A stretch of DNA of 51,222 nucleotides from Deltaproteobacteria bacterium (GCA_031266055.1 JAISBT010000046.1:1-51222), one strand, 5' to 3'. Shown: positions 22,448 through 31,846, counted from the stretch's first letter. Translations and numbers: made by a program. The notes: generated from the sequence alone by a model not told the origin.

Positions 22448-23425
22448 TTAAGTATGAGTCTGCTCTTCGTCCCTGACGATCTGAATGGCTTTACTGCCCT
22501 TGTAGATTCCGGGCAAAGCCCAATACTTGCGCACATCGGCCACAGTGACCGGCATCATGTCTTCGGTATCCGTATCCAGCATCAGGACATCGCCGACCCG
22601 CAGTTTCAGCAGTTGGTTCCCGGTGATGGTGGTGTTGCCGAAGGTGATTTTCAGTTCCACCGGAGATTCCAGAATACGCTCCGTGAGGCGCGCGACCCAG
22701 GCGTGGTCGACTTCCAGCCTTTCGGTCTGAAAACTGGCCAGAAGCTTGGAGCGGATCGGTTCTATGGTCGCGTAAGGCAGGCAGATTTGCAACTGGCCCA
22801 TGGCTGTCTCCAGTTCCACTTCAAAGGTGATGATCACCACTACGTCACTGGGCGGCACTATGGAGGCGAACTGGGGGTTGATTTCGGAACGCACCAGTTC
22901 AAAAGTGACTTCATGGACAGGCTGCCACGCCTCATCCATATTTTTCAGTACCAGGTGCACCACTTTTTCCACAATGGCCTGCTCAATGCGGGTAAAATCG
23001 CGCCCTTCAATTTTCGGCTGGCTGCTTTGCCCGCCGAAAATATTTTCCACCAGGGCGAACACCAGCCGGGCGTCCACAATAAGCAAAGCCGTGCCGCGCA
23101 GCGGCTCCATTTTATAAATACTGATGCTGGTGGGCACCGCGAGAGAACGCATAAAATCGCTGAACTTGGTCATGTCAATGGAAATGGGGTTTATTTCCAC
23201 TCGTTTACGCACGGCGTTGGACATGGCGTTGGTACACAGCCTGGCAAAGCGGTCATTGATGATTTCCAGCACCGGCATCCGGCCGCGGATAATGCGGTCG
23301 TTGTTGGACAGGTCAAAGGCGACGATGCCGTCGTCGTCCTCCGGCGCTTTTTCCGCCTCGATTTCTCCGCCGGAAAGCCCGCGCAGAAGGGCGTCCACTT
23401 CATCCTGAGCCAAAATTTTGTTCAT
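22448..23425 (-). CDS. fliM: Flagellar motor switch protein FliM
   Basis: A 325-residue FliM. The N-terminal CheY-P-binding segment reads [20 protein letters not shown], matching the conserved LSQDEIDALL motif. The CheC-like middle domain (about 45-230) includes [14 protein letters not shown], the conserved stretch [22 protein letters not shown] and the region around [18 protein letters not shown]. The C-terminal SpoA domain (about 245-310) includes PVELKITFG and [14 protein letters not shown]. It sits in the C-ring of the flagellar base and sets the direction of rotation. The ATG at 23,425 has AAGGA 8 bases upstream; an adjoining TTG is less likely. No other flagellar gene is nearby and both flanks are repeat DNA, so it may be transcribed alone. 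Confidence 0.95.
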   Translation of the reverse strand: MNKILAQDEVDALLRGLSGGEIEAEKAPEDDDGIVAFDLSNNDRIIRGRMPVLEIINDRFARLCTNAMSNAVRKRVEINPISIDMTKFSDFMRSLAVPTSISIYKMEPLRGTALLIVDARLVFALVENIFGGQSSQPKIEGRDFTRIEQAIVEKVVHLVLKNMDEAWQPVHEVTFELVRSEINPQFASIVPPSDVVVIITFEVELETAMGQLQICLPYATIEPIRSKLLASFQTERLEVDHAWVARLTERILESPVELKITFGNTTITGNQLLKLRVGDVLMLDTDTEDMMPVTVADVRKYWALPGIYKGSKAIQIVRDEEQTHT

Positions 23426-23483
23426 CAAAAATTCCTTATGTTTCTATCCACAGCCGGCTGCCTCCGCTCCGGCCGGGCATGTC

Positions 23484-23640
23484 ATTCCGTTTCTCAATCA
23501 AATATGCTTTTATGTTTGATTGAGAAACGGAATACGCGACAGGATGTCGCGTCGAAATGCGAAGCATTTCGGCGGCAAGGCGGAACTCACGCTTCCGCCG
23601 TAGCCGACAGATAACAATTGCAGGACGCAATTTTTATCTG
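23484..23640. repeat. Palindromic repeat, ATTCCGTTTCTCAATC family
   Basis: ATTCCGTTTCTCAATCAAA and its complement TTTGATTGAGAAACGGAAT (23,484-23,533) form a long hairpin around ATGCTTTTATG. Following it are smaller hairpins, ATGCGAAGCAT and a GGCGGAA...TTCCGCC pair. Copies of the same composite lie at 26,953-27,118 and, partly, 44,893-44,942. It fills the 300-base gap upstream of fliM. No gene is seen here. Confidence 0.8.
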
Positions 23641-23724
23641 GAATCCGAATCAGAGCGGTTCAATTTTGCGACGTTCTCTGGCGCAAAAAGTATATAGCAA
23701 TATTAGTGCCAGTATCGGTGCATT

Positions 23725-24675
23725 TCAACATTGAAAATCAGGTTTATTCAACGCGCCGGCCGGCGCTTTCCCTCCGGCTACCGCCAGGATATTATCCAGG
23801 AAAAATCGATAGCGCGCTTTGTGGAATTTAAGCCCGTCCGGCATACCGGCCGTGTGCGGAGTAAGCAGAACGTTTTTCAAATCCCTCAAAGGAGAATCAG
23901 GGCGCAGCGGTTCCTGGTCGAAAACGTCAAGGCAGGCTCCGGCAATAGTTTTATTTTTGAGCGCCGCGATCAATTCCTGTTCATGCACAACAGAACCGCG
24001 CGAGGTGTTGATCAGGATCGCCGTGTCTTTCATGGCTTTAAACACAGACGCGTCGAGCATGTGGCGGGTTTGGCCGTTCAAGGGCACATGCACAGTGAGA
24101 ATATCCGATTCCTTATATAAAGTATCCCTGCTCACCATTTCCATTTTTTCTGCCGTTGCGATTGGCCGCCTGTTATGTCCGATTACCCGCATATGCAGCG
24201 CGTTACAATAACGCGCCACGTTTTTTCCAATCGCTCCGACGCCTAAAATACCGATCGTCTTGCCCGCCAGTTCACTGCCAGTGTAAAAAAGCCGCGTTTC
24301 ATCCCTTTTATTTTTCATGAACTCGCCCAGATAAGGGATATTTTTGAACCAGGCCAGAATAAAAGCCAACACATGCTCCGCGACCGCCACGGCATTGACT
24401 CCTGCGGCATTCGCGGCCCAAATGCCCCGGCGGGCGCATTCTTCCACATCAACGTTGTCGTATCCGGCTCCGGTTTGAACCAGCTTCAGCTTGGGCGCTT
24501 TATCAAGAAATACGCCGTCCACTCTGACATGCTCCGGAATGGCAACATCCGCGTCATACAAGGCAGTTTCCGCATTTTCCGGAGTTAGGATCTCAACCGT
24601 CCAATCTTTTGGAAACTGAGGTATTATATAGCTTTTGGAATGCTCGGCAAAATAACCGATAATTACAATTTTCAT
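23725..24675 (-). CDS. D-2-hydroxyacid dehydrogenase
   Basis: A 316-residue NAD-dependent dehydrogenase of the D-isomer family, distinct from the one at 16,124. It has TIGILGVGAIGKNVARY with the full GxGxxG loop. The catalytic residues are Arg in INTSRGSVV, Glu in LDVFDQEPLR and His in LLTPHTAGMP. The N-terminal region KLKLVQTGAGYDNVDVEECA is the substrate-domain signature. Possible substrates include 2-oxoacids such as pyruvate, glyoxylate or hydroxypyruvate. It is transcribed leftward behind the permease gene with a 16-base gap, so the two may share a transcript, but no functional link to nucleobase uptake is evident. Confidence 0.88.
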   Translation of the reverse strand: MKIVIIGYFAEHSKSYIIPQFPKDWTVEILTPENAETALYDADVAIPEHVRVDGVFLDKAPKLKLVQTGAGYDNVDVEECARRGIWAANAAGVNAVAVAEHVLAFILAWFKNIPYLGEFMKNKRDETRLFYTGSELAGKTIGILGVGAIGKNVARYCNALHMRVIGHNRRPIATAEKMEMVSRDTLYKESDILTVHVPLNGQTRHMLDASVFKAMKDTAILINTSRGSVVHEQELIAALKNKTIAGACLDVFDQEPLRPDSPLRDLKNVLLTPHTAGMPDGLKFHKARYRFFLDNILAVAGGKAPAGALNKPDFQC

Positions 24676-24691
24676 TGCAATATCCGGATTA

Positions 24692-25951
24692 TTACCGTTT
24701 CCCCGGCAAAATCAGGTTCAGCACTATGCCGGTCAGACCGGAAAGGCCAATACCCTCCAAACTGAAATCACCGGCCTTCAACACCATGCCGCCGATGCCG
24801 AAAACCAGCACCACCGCAACGATAGTCATGTTGCGCGGTTGTACCAGATCTTCCCCCGCCCGCACCAGCAGGTTCATACCCACAACACTGATGGCGCCGA
24901 ACAGCAGAATCATGATGCCGCCCATAACGGGGCTGGGAATAGTCTGTAAAAGCGCGCCGATCTTGGTGACAAAAGACAGGGCCAGAGCGGTGAAGGCGGC
25001 CCAGGTGAGCACAGCCGGGTTAAAGGCCCGGATCAACGTGATTCCGCCTGTTACCTCCGCATAAGTGGTATTGGGCGGGCCGCCGAAAAGACCGGCCAGG
25101 CTTGTGGCAATACCGTCCCCCAGCAGGGTTTTATGTAAGCCGGGGTTTTCCGCGTAATTTCTGCCTGTAACCGCTCCGACCGCGAGAATGTTTCCCACAT
25201 GCTCCACAATCGGCGCGATGCTGACCAGAATAAACAAAATTACGGCGTGCAGGTTCCAGGTGGGCGCGGTAAAATGCGGCAGCCCAAACCAGGGAGCTCC
25301 GGCGACGATGGAAAAATCCAGAATACCCGCGAAAAACGCGGCCACGTAACCTGCCGCAATGCCGGACAAAATTGGAACAAGGCGCAGAAACCCCCTGGCG
25401 TAAACGGACACGACGACCGTTGTCGCAAGCGCAATCAGGGCCACAGGCAGCGCTGTTTCCACGGGAAAAAGCACAAGCGTCCCGTCCCCGGTTTTGCCCA
25501 GGGCCATATGCACGGCCGAAGGCGCGAGCGAGAGGCCGATGACCATGATCACCGGCCCGGTGACAATGGGAGGAAGCAGACGATGCACCGCTTTAATCCC
25601 TTTCCAGCGAATCAGCGCGCTGACCGCGAAATACGCAAGCCCGGCGGCAACTACTCCGCACATGGTGCCTCCGGTGCCCCAGGTGCGCATGCCGTACTGG
25701 ATGGGGGCGATAAAAGCGAAGGAAGAAGCCAGAAAAATAGGAACTTTGCCCCGGGTGACAATTTGAAAAGCCAGAGTGCCTATTCCGGCGGTAAACAGGG
25801 CCACATTGGGGTCAAGGCCGGTCAGAACCGGCACCAGCACCAGCGCGCCAAAAGCCACAAACAGCATCTGCGCTCCCACAACGCACTGACGGATGCTGAA
25901 AGCATAGTCCAGAGAGGACAGAGCATACTTGTCCGCTTGCCCGGTGGTCAT
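24692..25951 (-). CDS. NCS2-family nucleobase permease (UraA type)
   Basis: A 419-residue inner-membrane permease with about 14 hydrophobic segments, of the uracil/xanthine NCS2 family. The substrate-site stretches are IAPIVEHVGNILAVGAVTGR, with the Glu/His pair, and GLFGGPPNTTYAEVTGGI, with the Glu that in UraA contacts uracil. MGGIMILLFGAISVVGMN is also typical. The start at 25,951 is chosen because AAGGA stands 7 bases upstream; an ATG three bases earlier and one 24 bases earlier are alternatives. It probably imports uracil or a related base with protons. It precedes a 2-hydroxyacid dehydrogenase in the same direction. Confidence 0.87.
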   Translation of the reverse strand: MTTGQADKYALSSLDYAFSIRQCVVGAQMLFVAFGALVLVPVLTGLDPNVALFTAGIGTLAFQIVTRGKVPIFLASSFAFIAPIQYGMRTWGTGGTMCGVVAAGLAYFAVSALIRWKGIKAVHRLLPPIVTGPVIMVIGLSLAPSAVHMALGKTGDGTLVLFPVETALPVALIALATTVVVSVYARGFLRLVPILSGIAAGYVAAFFAGILDFSIVAGAPWFGLPHFTAPTWNLHAVILFILVSIAPIVEHVGNILAVGAVTGRNYAENPGLHKTLLGDGIATSLAGLFGGPPNTTYAEVTGGITLIRAFNPAVLTWAAFTALALSFVTKIGALLQTIPSPVMGGIMILLFGAISVVGMNLLVRAGEDLVQPRNMTIVAVVLVFGIGGMVLKAGDFSLEGIGLSGLTGIVLNLILPGKR

Positions 25952-25990
25952 CATTCCTTCCTTTGCGTCCCGCAATTTTTACTTGCCGTT

Positions 25991-26062
25991 TTACAGATTT
26001 CCGCATGGAAATCTGACGATCCTCCGCAGAGAAAACTTTACTTTTCCATGCGGATATCAGTA
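25991..26062. repeat. Internally deleted 142-bp MITE-like copy
   Basis: A 72-base copy that keeps both ends of the 142-base element, TTACAGATTTCCGCATGG on the left and CATGCGGATATCAGTA on the right. It lacks the inner hairpin modules. Internal deletion with both ends kept is what non-autonomous transposable elements typically show. Confidence 0.75.
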
Positions 26063-26069
26063 TAAGTGC

Positions 26070-26165
26070 TGCGCTTTATAATCGCTGCGCTCTATAACCG
26101 CTTCGCTCCATGTCTTGCTTCGGCGGGGAATGAATCCCGCCTCGCGCCGGCTGCGTAAGCCGCCG
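26070..26165. repeat. Intergenic repeat shared with 45,849-45,975
   Basis: The stretch with TTATAATCGCTGCGCTC, CGCTTCGCTCCATGTCTTGC and GGCGGGGAATGAATCCCGCC is closely matched at 45,849-45,930. It contains a hairpin GGCGGG-GAATGAAT-CCCGCC. It lies between the permease start and the lapG end. Confidence 0.65.
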
Positions 26166-26178
26166 CCGGAGCATTTTC

Positions 26179-26931
26179 TTACCGCGCTATCGACGTACGC
26201 GCTATTGACGTGCGCGCAATTTCCGACCCGTGCAGCCAGGCTCCGCTTTCATTTATGGAATAAAGCGCTTCAAAACGCCCCTGATACTGCGTGTGAGGGA
26301 AAATATTGTCGCGGGGGCGGGCGTTGTTATCCAGAATAAACCAGGTATTGTTGCAGTATACCGCGAGAACCGCGTGCAGTTGCGGGGCGGCTTTGCCTTG
26401 TTCATTCCAAAGCCGCACAATGACTATACGCATCTGCGCTTCTTCAAACCCCAGAAAACGCAGGGCGAAATATTTGGCAATGGCGTAATCCTCACAATCG
26501 CCTCCCCGGTGATTGATGAACTCGCGGGGGGTATCCCAGTATTCCGGGGTTGACCAGGCGCTGCTGTCGCTTTTGGGCACCCACTGGTTAAAATAGCCGT
26601 TGACCATTTGCAGGATGGCGGTTTTCGGCATATTTTTCGCCGCCTGGACAAGATTGCGCCAGCTTTCCGCATCTATGCGGTTAAAGTTGTCGCCGTTCGC
26701 GGTAAAAGAAGGACGTATTTTTTCCGCCCGCAACACCCTCTGCCACAAAGGATGCAGAACAATATGCGTGGGATGATCCTGCCCGGCTTCCCGTTCCTTC
26801 TGGCGGAAAATGCCGCTGTACGCGCCGGTTGCACCGGCGGCGCAATCCGGCATGGAAGCGTAAATAAAAGCCAGAGAAAAAAACGCAAGGAGCCAAAAAA
26901 AACCTGGCCGTATTTTTTTGTTTTTTGCCAT
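26179..26931 (-). CDS. LapG-type transglutaminase-like cysteine protease
   Basis: A 250-residue exported protein of the BTLCP/LapG family. The N-terminus is a signal peptide (FFWLLAFFSLAFIYASMPDC). The catalytic core includes FNQWVPKSDSSAWSTPEYW, then HRGGDCEDYAIAKYFAL with the catalytic Cys, and LHAVLAVYCNNTWFILDN with His and Asp. LapG-like proteases cleave the N-terminal retention part of giant surface adhesins when c-di-GMP is low. No LapD or full-length adhesin gene is in the window, but an adhesin-like protein lies at 39,182. The C-terminus is a repeat tail, IARTSIARTSIAR, encoded by a 15-bp tandem repeat running into the intergenic region. The ATG at 26,931 is chosen; a GTG three codons earlier is possible. 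Confidence 0.85.
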   Translation of the reverse strand: MAKNKKIRPGFFWLLAFFSLAFIYASMPDCAAGATGAYSGIFRQKEREAGQDHPTHIVLHPLWQRVLRAEKIRPSFTANGDNFNRIDAESWRNLVQAAKNMPKTAILQMVNGYFNQWVPKSDSSAWSTPEYWDTPREFINHRGGDCEDYAIAKYFALRFLGFEEAQMRIVIVRLWNEQGKAAPQLHAVLAVYCNNTWFILDNNARPRDNIFPHTQYQGRFEALYSINESGAWLHGSEIARTSIARTSIAR

Positions 26932-26952
26932 GCTGTTCACTCAATTGTCTAA

Positions 26953-27118
26953 TACCGTTTCTCAATCAAACATGCTTTTATGTTTGATTGAGAAACGGAA
27001 TCCGCGACGCCCTGTCGCGGCGAAATGCGAAGCATTTCGGAGGCAAGGCGGAACCCAAGCTTCCGCCGCAGCCGATACATCAAAACTGCATGGATGCAGT
27101 TTTGATGTAGAAATGGTA
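26953..27118. repeat. Palindromic repeat, ATTCCGTTTCTCAATC family, second copy
   Basis: CCGTTTCTCAATCAAACATG and its complement form the main hairpin (26,955-27,000). Then come ATGCGAAGCAT, a GGCGGAA/TTCCGCC pair and a hairpin AAAACTGCATGGATGCAGTTTT near 27,082-27,103. It fills the gap between the pheT end and the lapG start and may terminate the translation operon. Confidence 0.8.
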
Positions 27119-27162
27119 TAATGCCGCATATGGCGGGGCGTAACGCCCGGTTCGCACCGCTT

Positions 27163-29592
27163 TTATATGCGCACGGGCAGTTCCCTGGTCAGAGCGGCGG
27201 CCGCTTTGTCGCGATATTGATCCGCCTCGGCATCCAGCAGCGTGCGGGTTGCATCCCGGTAAGTCAGGCGGAAAGTGAAGTTTTGTTCAGACTTGTTTTC
27301 CGGTTGGAATAAATCCACCATAAGTATGTTTTCCAAGGTGTCCGGGCTGTTTTTCCGGATAACCTCCAGCAGGGTTTCCGCCTGCAGGCCGAAGGGCGCC
27401 ATGATTGTAATGTCGCGGCGCACCGGCGGAAATACCGGCAGGGCTTTGAAGGTTATGCGCGCGGTCTGCTGCAGGGTGTAGAGTGTATCCAGATTAAGCT
27501 CGGCTGTCCAGACCGCGCGGCGGGCATGGCAGGCGCCGGCTATATTTTCTTTAACCCGGCCCAGGTGGCCGATGCAAAGCGTATCCAGAAAAATATCCAC
27601 GCACGGCGCCAGCCAGGGGAACGCGCTTCCGGAGGAGGAAAAACGCGGCGCCGCCAGGTGGAGCTTGGCCATAAGCTGTTCAATCAGCCCTTTAAGATCA
27701 AGATAATTTATATCTTCCGCCTGATGCGGCCAGGAAGAACTGTATCTTTCCCCATGTAATAAAAGCCCGAGAAAGACGGTTTCCCGAACCGTGGTTTCAC
27801 TTTCGGGGTCAGCCAGAAAATGGGTGGCCACTTCAAACAGGCGCAAGCCGGTATTGCCTTGGGCCAGATTATGTTTAAGCGAATTCAGAAGTCCGGGGAG
27901 CAGCGCCGGGCGCAGGACATCCATTTCGTCGGCCAGAGGGTTCATAATGCTGATGCGCCCTTCCTGAGGCAGGCCAAGCAGATCAAGTTCCCTGTGTCCC
28001 ACGAAGCTGTAATTGATCACTTCATTCAAACCGAGGCCGGAAGCCCAGTTTTTGACGCGGCTGAAAAATTTGTGCTTCGGCTCAGCCTGCCCGGCCAAAT
28101 CCATGGGACGGGAAACCTGGGGCACGGTTTCCGGCAGGTTGTCAAAACCATACACCCGGGCCAGTTCCTCGATAAGGTCAGCCTCGCGCTCCAAATCGCG
28201 GCGGTAACTTGGCGGAGTGACGCTCCAGCTTTCTTCCGCGCAAGCGGCGTTTTCCCGAATTTTACAGCCCAATTTGCCGAAGGCGCTTACGCAAAATTCC
28301 GTCCGCATGGGCACGCCCACAAGAGCTTCCGCCCGCCGGCGGCGCAGGGGAATAACCGGGCTTTGCCAGGGAGCAAGCTCGCTGGTCAGGGCGCTGGCGG
28401 ACATGCGGCCGTGCCCTAGACGCGCAATCATCAGCGCCGCTTTCTCCAGAGCATAACCGGTCATGCCCTGATCCACGCCGCGCTCGAAGCGGTAAGCCGC
28501 TTCACTGGGCAGGTTCAGGCGCCTGGCGGTTTTGCGTATGCAGGAAGGATTAAAAATCGCGCCTTCCAGCATGACCGCCGAACTTTTATCGTCAATATCG
28601 CTGTTGGCGCCGCCCATGACCCCGGCCAGCCCGATGGCCCTTTCGGCATCGCGTATGGTAATATCCTGCCCGGTCAGGATTCTTTCCTGCCCGTCCAGGG
28701 TAGTTATTGTTTCGCGGTCAGAAGCCGGAGCCACCCTGACCTCCCCGCCCCGGATCTTGTGCAGGTCAAAGCTGTGCAGGGGCTGGCCCAACTCCAGCAT
28801 AATGTAATTGGTCACATCCACCAGATTGGAGATGGCGCGCTGCCCCACTGCCCGCAAGCGCCAGCGCAGGGGGGCCGGCGAACGGGCCACCCGCACGTTT
28901 TCAATACAACGCAACTGGTAGAGAGGACAGATTCCGGCGCTTTGCACTGTGAGCTTGAGGCCGTCCAGCGCCCTGCCGGAACAGTCAGCGCCGTCGTAGT
29001 CCAAAGCGGGCAGGCTGAGGGGAAGATCAAACGCCAGGGCGGTTTCGCGGGCAAGGCCGAGTATGGAAAGGCAATCGCCGCGGTTGGGGGTAATACCTAT
29101 ATCCAACACCTCCGCGTCCAGCTTCAGGGCTTCCAAGGCCGGCTGTCCCGGCCGAAACCCGGCGCTTGGGGCAAGCAGCTCCTGCAGCACCATGATGCCG
29201 CCATGTTCATCGGAAAGACCAAGTTCACGCTCGGAACAGATCATCCCGTTGGAAGGCTGCCCGCGCAGTTTGGCTTTTTTGATGGCCAGGCCGCCGGGCA
29301 AAACCGAGCCGACCGGAGCGACCACCACATACTGGCCTTTGGCGACATTGGGCGCGCCGCATACTATATCCAAAACTTCCGAGCCCACGTCCACCCGGCA
29401 GACGGAAAGATGATCCGAATCAGGATGCCTGCCGCATTCCACCACCTCACCCACTGGCAGATCTTCAAGACCAGCGAAGGGACGCTTTATTTCCTCAAGC
29501 TCCAGGCCGAGCATGGTGAGCGCCACGCCCAGTTCTTCAGCGCTTCCCGCATAAGGGACAAACTCGCGTAACCAGTTAAGACTTATGAGCAT
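27163..29592 (-). CDS. pheT: Phenylalanyl-tRNA synthetase beta subunit
   Basis: An 809-residue PheT, normal length. It starts MLISLNWLREFVPYAGSAEE. Domain order is standard: tRNA-binding EMAP-like domain (VGEVVECGRHPDSDHLSVCR), B3/B4 editing domain (RAISNLVDVTNYIMLELGQP, LHSFDLHKIRG), B5 domain (SYRRDLEREADLIEELARVY), catalytic-like core, and the C-terminal ferredoxin-fold anticodon-binding domain (FPPVRRDITIMAPFG; LTYRDATRTLLDAE). It pairs with PheS as an (alpha-beta)2 enzyme charging tRNA-Phe. It starts 34 bases after pheS. The ATG at 29,592 was chosen by homology, with AAGG upstream. Confidence 0.97.
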   Translation of the reverse strand: MLISLNWLREFVPYAGSAEELGVALTMLGLELEEIKRPFAGLEDLPVGEVVECGRHPDSDHLSVCRVDVGSEVLDIVCGAPNVAKGQYVVVAPVGSVLPGGLAIKKAKLRGQPSNGMICSERELGLSDEHGGIMVLQELLAPSAGFRPGQPALEALKLDAEVLDIGITPNRGDCLSILGLARETALAFDLPLSLPALDYDGADCSGRALDGLKLTVQSAGICPLYQLRCIENVRVARSPAPLRWRLRAVGQRAISNLVDVTNYIMLELGQPLHSFDLHKIRGGEVRVAPASDRETITTLDGQERILTGQDITIRDAERAIGLAGVMGGANSDIDDKSSAVMLEGAIFNPSCIRKTARRLNLPSEAAYRFERGVDQGMTGYALEKAALMIARLGHGRMSASALTSELAPWQSPVIPLRRRRAEALVGVPMRTEFCVSAFGKLGCKIRENAACAEESWSVTPPSYRRDLEREADLIEELARVYGFDNLPETVPQVSRPMDLAGQAEPKHKFFSRVKNWASGLGLNEVINYSFVGHRELDLLGLPQEGRISIMNPLADEMDVLRPALLPGLLNSLKHNLAQGNTGLRLFEVATHFLADPESETTVRETVFLGLLLHGERYSSSWPHQAEDINYLDLKGLIEQLMAKLHLAAPRFSSSGSAFPWLAPCVDIFLDTLCIGHLGRVKENIAGACHARRAVWTAELNLDTLYTLQQTARITFKALPVFPPVRRDITIMAPFGLQAETLLEVIRKNSPDTLENILMVDLFQPENKSEQNFTFRLTYRDATRTLLDAEADQYRDKAAAALTRELPVRI

Positions 29593-29626
29593 AGTAACAA
29601 CCTTCCGGAATTGATATGCGGCGGAA

Positions 29627-30676
29627 TCAGGCGAATTGCTGTAAAAATTTGAGGTCATTGTCAAAGAACATGCGTAAATCGCCAATGCCGTATTTAAGCA
29701 TGGCCACACGCTCAACGCCCAGACCGAAGGCAAAGCCCGTGCATTCCGGATCAAAGCCGACCGCTTTAAAAACATTGGGGTCAACCATGCCGCTGCCCAA
29801 AATTTCCAGCCAGCCGGTAGTCTTGCACACGCGGCAGGCTTCCCGCCCGCTTTTGCTTCGGATATACCCTTTGCCTCCGCACATGATGCAGGAAATATCA
29901 ACTTCGGCGCTGGGCTCCGTGAAAGGAAAGAAACTGGGACGGAAACGCACCCGCACACTCTGCCCGAAAAGACTGCGCGCCATATAGGTCAAGGTGCCGC
30001 GCAAATCGGCCAGAGAAATATTCTTGTCCACCAGCAATCCTTCAATCTGGTGAAACATGGGGGTATGCGTCAGGTCGGAATCGCGGCGGTATACTTTGCC
30101 CGGGGCGATGACGGCCACAGGAGGTTTTTTGCGGGCCAGCATGGCGCGCACCTGCATGGGCGAGGTGTGCGTGCGCAGGACAATGCCGTCGCTGACATAG
30201 AGGGTGTCCTGCATGTCCCGGGCGGGATGATCCGGTGGAAAATTGAGGGCTTCAAAGTTATGGAAGTCGGTTTCAACTTCCGGCCCGCTGACCGTGTCGT
30301 AACCCAGACGCTCAAAGATGCCGCAAATTTCGTCCATAACCAGGGTAACCGGGTGGGCGGAGCCTTGCCAGGGAAGCCTCCCCGGCAGGGTGGGATCAAA
30401 AGTCAGCAGGCTTTCCTTTTCCCGCTTGCGCTTGAAATCTTGCAGGCGTGCTTCCACGAACGCGGTGAGCAGCTGTTTTATTTCGTTGGCTTTCTGTCCG
30501 AAAGCCGGGCGCGCTCCGGCGTCAAGATCTTTAAGCTTGCCCATCAGGGCGGCCAGGCGCCCCTTGCGCCCGAGAAAAGCCGTTTTCAATTCTTCCAGTT
30601 CGGCTAAAGAAACAGCCCGAGCGAGGTTTTGTTCAAGTTCCCCGACCAGGCTTTCCAATTCATTGATAAGGCTCAT
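29627..30676 (-). CDS. pheS: Phenylalanyl-tRNA synthetase alpha subunit
   Basis: A 349-residue PheS of normal length. The N-terminal coiled-coil (about 1-90) includes [20 protein letters not shown]. The class II catalytic core has [20 protein letters not shown], then [20 protein letters not shown] (motif 2 region), [10 protein letters not shown], and motif 3 [18 protein letters not shown]. It contains an extra [11 protein letters not shown]...CRVCKTTGW cysteine pair region that could bind zinc, as in several bacterial PheS proteins. It starts 97 bases after rplT in the same direction and is followed by pheT. Charges tRNA-Phe with phenylalanine in the cytoplasm. Confidence 0.97.
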   Translation of the reverse strand: MSLINELESLVGELEQNLARAVSLAELEELKTAFLGRKGRLAALMGKLKDLDAGARPAFGQKANEIKQLLTAFVEARLQDFKRKREKESLLTFDPTLPGRLPWQGSAHPVTLVMDEICGIFERLGYDTVSGPEVETDFHNFEALNFPPDHPARDMQDTLYVSDGIVLRTHTSPMQVRAMLARKKPPVAVIAPGKVYRRDSDLTHTPMFHQIEGLLVDKNISLADLRGTLTYMARSLFGQSVRVRFRPSFFPFTEPSAEVDISCIMCGGKGYIRSKSGREACRVCKTTGWLEILGSGMVDPNVFKAVGFDPECTGFAFGLGVERVAMLKYGIGDLRMFFDNDLKFLQQFA

Positions 30677-30773
30677 AGGCGCAACCCCATAGGCGCAGGC
30701 GGACGAAGACTCGCCGTCAAGCAGGCATTTGAAGCGTTAACTGCATATGCGGATTAAGCCGCGCGGCAGAGTT

Positions 30774-31139
30774 TCAAGTGTTACATGCCGCCAGTTGACC
30801 TTTGGCTGTTTCCACGAGCCTGGCAAAATCTTCTTTGGCGCGTACAGCCATGTCGGCGAGAACGCGGCGATCCAGCAAAATGCCCGCTTTGGCCAGCCCG
30901 TTCATGAATTTGCTGTATGAAAGTCCATGTTCGCGAGCGCCGGCATTGATCCGCAAAATCCACAGCTTCCGGAATTCCCGCTTTCTGACTTTACGGTCGC
31001 GAAAACTATACGCTTGCGCTCTTTCAACCGCTTCGCGGGCATTGCGGTACAGAAGGCTCCTAGCGCCGCGAAACCCTTTGGCCTTGTCCAGATATTTTTT
31101 ATGGCGTTTGTGCGCCGCCAGCCCTCTCTTCACGCGCAT
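30774..31139 (-). CDS. rplT: 50S ribosomal protein L20
   Basis: A 121-residue L20 beginning [20 protein letters not shown], an early-assembling 23S rRNA-binding protein. [13 protein letters not shown]-like and [20 protein letters not shown] regions are typical. The ATG at 31,139 is chosen because GGAGG lies 8 bases upstream and family members start here; the longer frame to 31,187 is ignored. It is unusual in being separated from rpmI by 289 bases, most of them a 142-base repeat, where the two genes normally sit close together. Translational feedback by L20, known in other bacteria, would have to work across this insertion. Confidence 0.96.
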   Translation of the reverse strand: MRVKRGLAAHKRHKKYLDKAKGFRGARSLLYRNAREAVERAQAYSFRDRKVRKREFRKLWILRINAGAREHGLSYSKFMNGLAKAGILLDRRVLADMAVRAKEDFARLVETAKGQLAACNT

Positions 31140-31227
31140 GAGCATTTCCTCCATGGTATGGACTTCGTGAGGCGGAGAGTATGCCAACGAAGTATGCGGC
31201 CCGCGGGGGCCGGGTAAAACGGCAAAG

Positions 31228-31369
31228 TTACAGATTTCCGCATGGAAATCCGGACATCAGCCGTCCGGCTGATGTCGCCGCGAAGCGGCGAGAACCAACC
31301 GAAAACCACGTTTTTCGGTTGACGATCCTCCGCAGGGAAAAGTCTACTTTTCAATGCGGATATCAGTAA
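31228..31369. repeat. 142-bp MITE-like element, full copy 1 (in rpmI-rplT gap)
   Basis: The element starts TTACAGATTTCCGCATGG and ends CAATGCGGATATCAGTAA; the ends are imperfect inverted repeats over about 18 bases. In between are hairpins CATCAGCCGTCCGGCTGATG, CGCCGCGAAGCGGCG, an ACCGAAAA...TTTTCGGT module and AAAAGT/ACTTTT. It lies inside the translation operon between rpmI and rplT. Confidence 0.85.
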
Positions 31370-31428
31370 AACAAAGACGCCGGAGCGCCCCTCCGCATTT
31401 TTAAGCGGTACAGCGTACTCGGGAGCGG

Positions 31429-31626
31429 CTACAAATAGGGGCACATGCGTTTTACCGCCGAGACATTGGTGGCGTCTACAATCACGCTCTGCCCCAGGCG
31501 CATTTTGCGCTTGGCGCTTTTCTTGGTCAGAATGTGGCGCAAGTTTTGTTTGCGGCGTCTGAATTTACCGGTGCCGGTAACGGAAAAACGCTTGGCGGCG
31601 CATCTTCTGGTTTTTATTTTAGGCAT
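31429..31626 (-). CDS. rpmI: 50S ribosomal protein L35
   Basis: A 65-residue L35: MPKIKTRRCAAKRFSVTGTG, then KFRRRKQNLRHILTKKSAKR, the conserved basic pattern of the family. It binds 23S rRNA in the large subunit. The start is confirmed by family length and AAGGAGTTATC upstream. It sits between infC and rplT as usual, but with repeats on both sides: a CTAG-ended palindrome before it and a 142-base element after it. It is transcribed leftward. Confidence 0.96.
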   Translation of the reverse strand: MPKIKTRRCAAKRFSVTGTGKFRRRKQNLRHILTKKSAKRKMRLGQSVIVDATNVSAVKRMCPYL

Positions 31627-31711
31627 ATCTGATAACTCCTTGGAAGCGCTCGCAGGCTACCCTCGCGGCCCGCTTCCGGGTGTGGCGGCAAAGCCGTATC
31701 TCCGCTTGCTC

Positions 31712-31772
31712 CTAGTACCATGTCACACTTAAAACTTCGCTTCGCTACGTTTGAAGTGTGACATGGTACTAG
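31712..31772. repeat. CTAG-ended palindrome, 61-bp form
   Basis: CTAGTACCATGTCACACTT (31,712-31,730) is the complement of AAGTGTGACATGGTACTAG at the other end (31,754-31,772), with AAACTTCGCTTCGCTACGTTT between. The ends are CTAG. It lies in the 220-base infC-rpmI gap. A longer relative with the same ends is at 45,758-46,063. Confidence 0.85.
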
Positions 31773-31846
31773 TTTTCCGGGAGCAAAGCGGAGTTTATAT
31801 TTCATAATAAAAAGAAAAACAATTAAAATTTTTCCGGGCCTGGGAA

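Noticed and set aside
22454-23614. 386-codon open frame on the + strand
   Set aside because: Antisense to fliM, with His/Gln-rich shadow composition.
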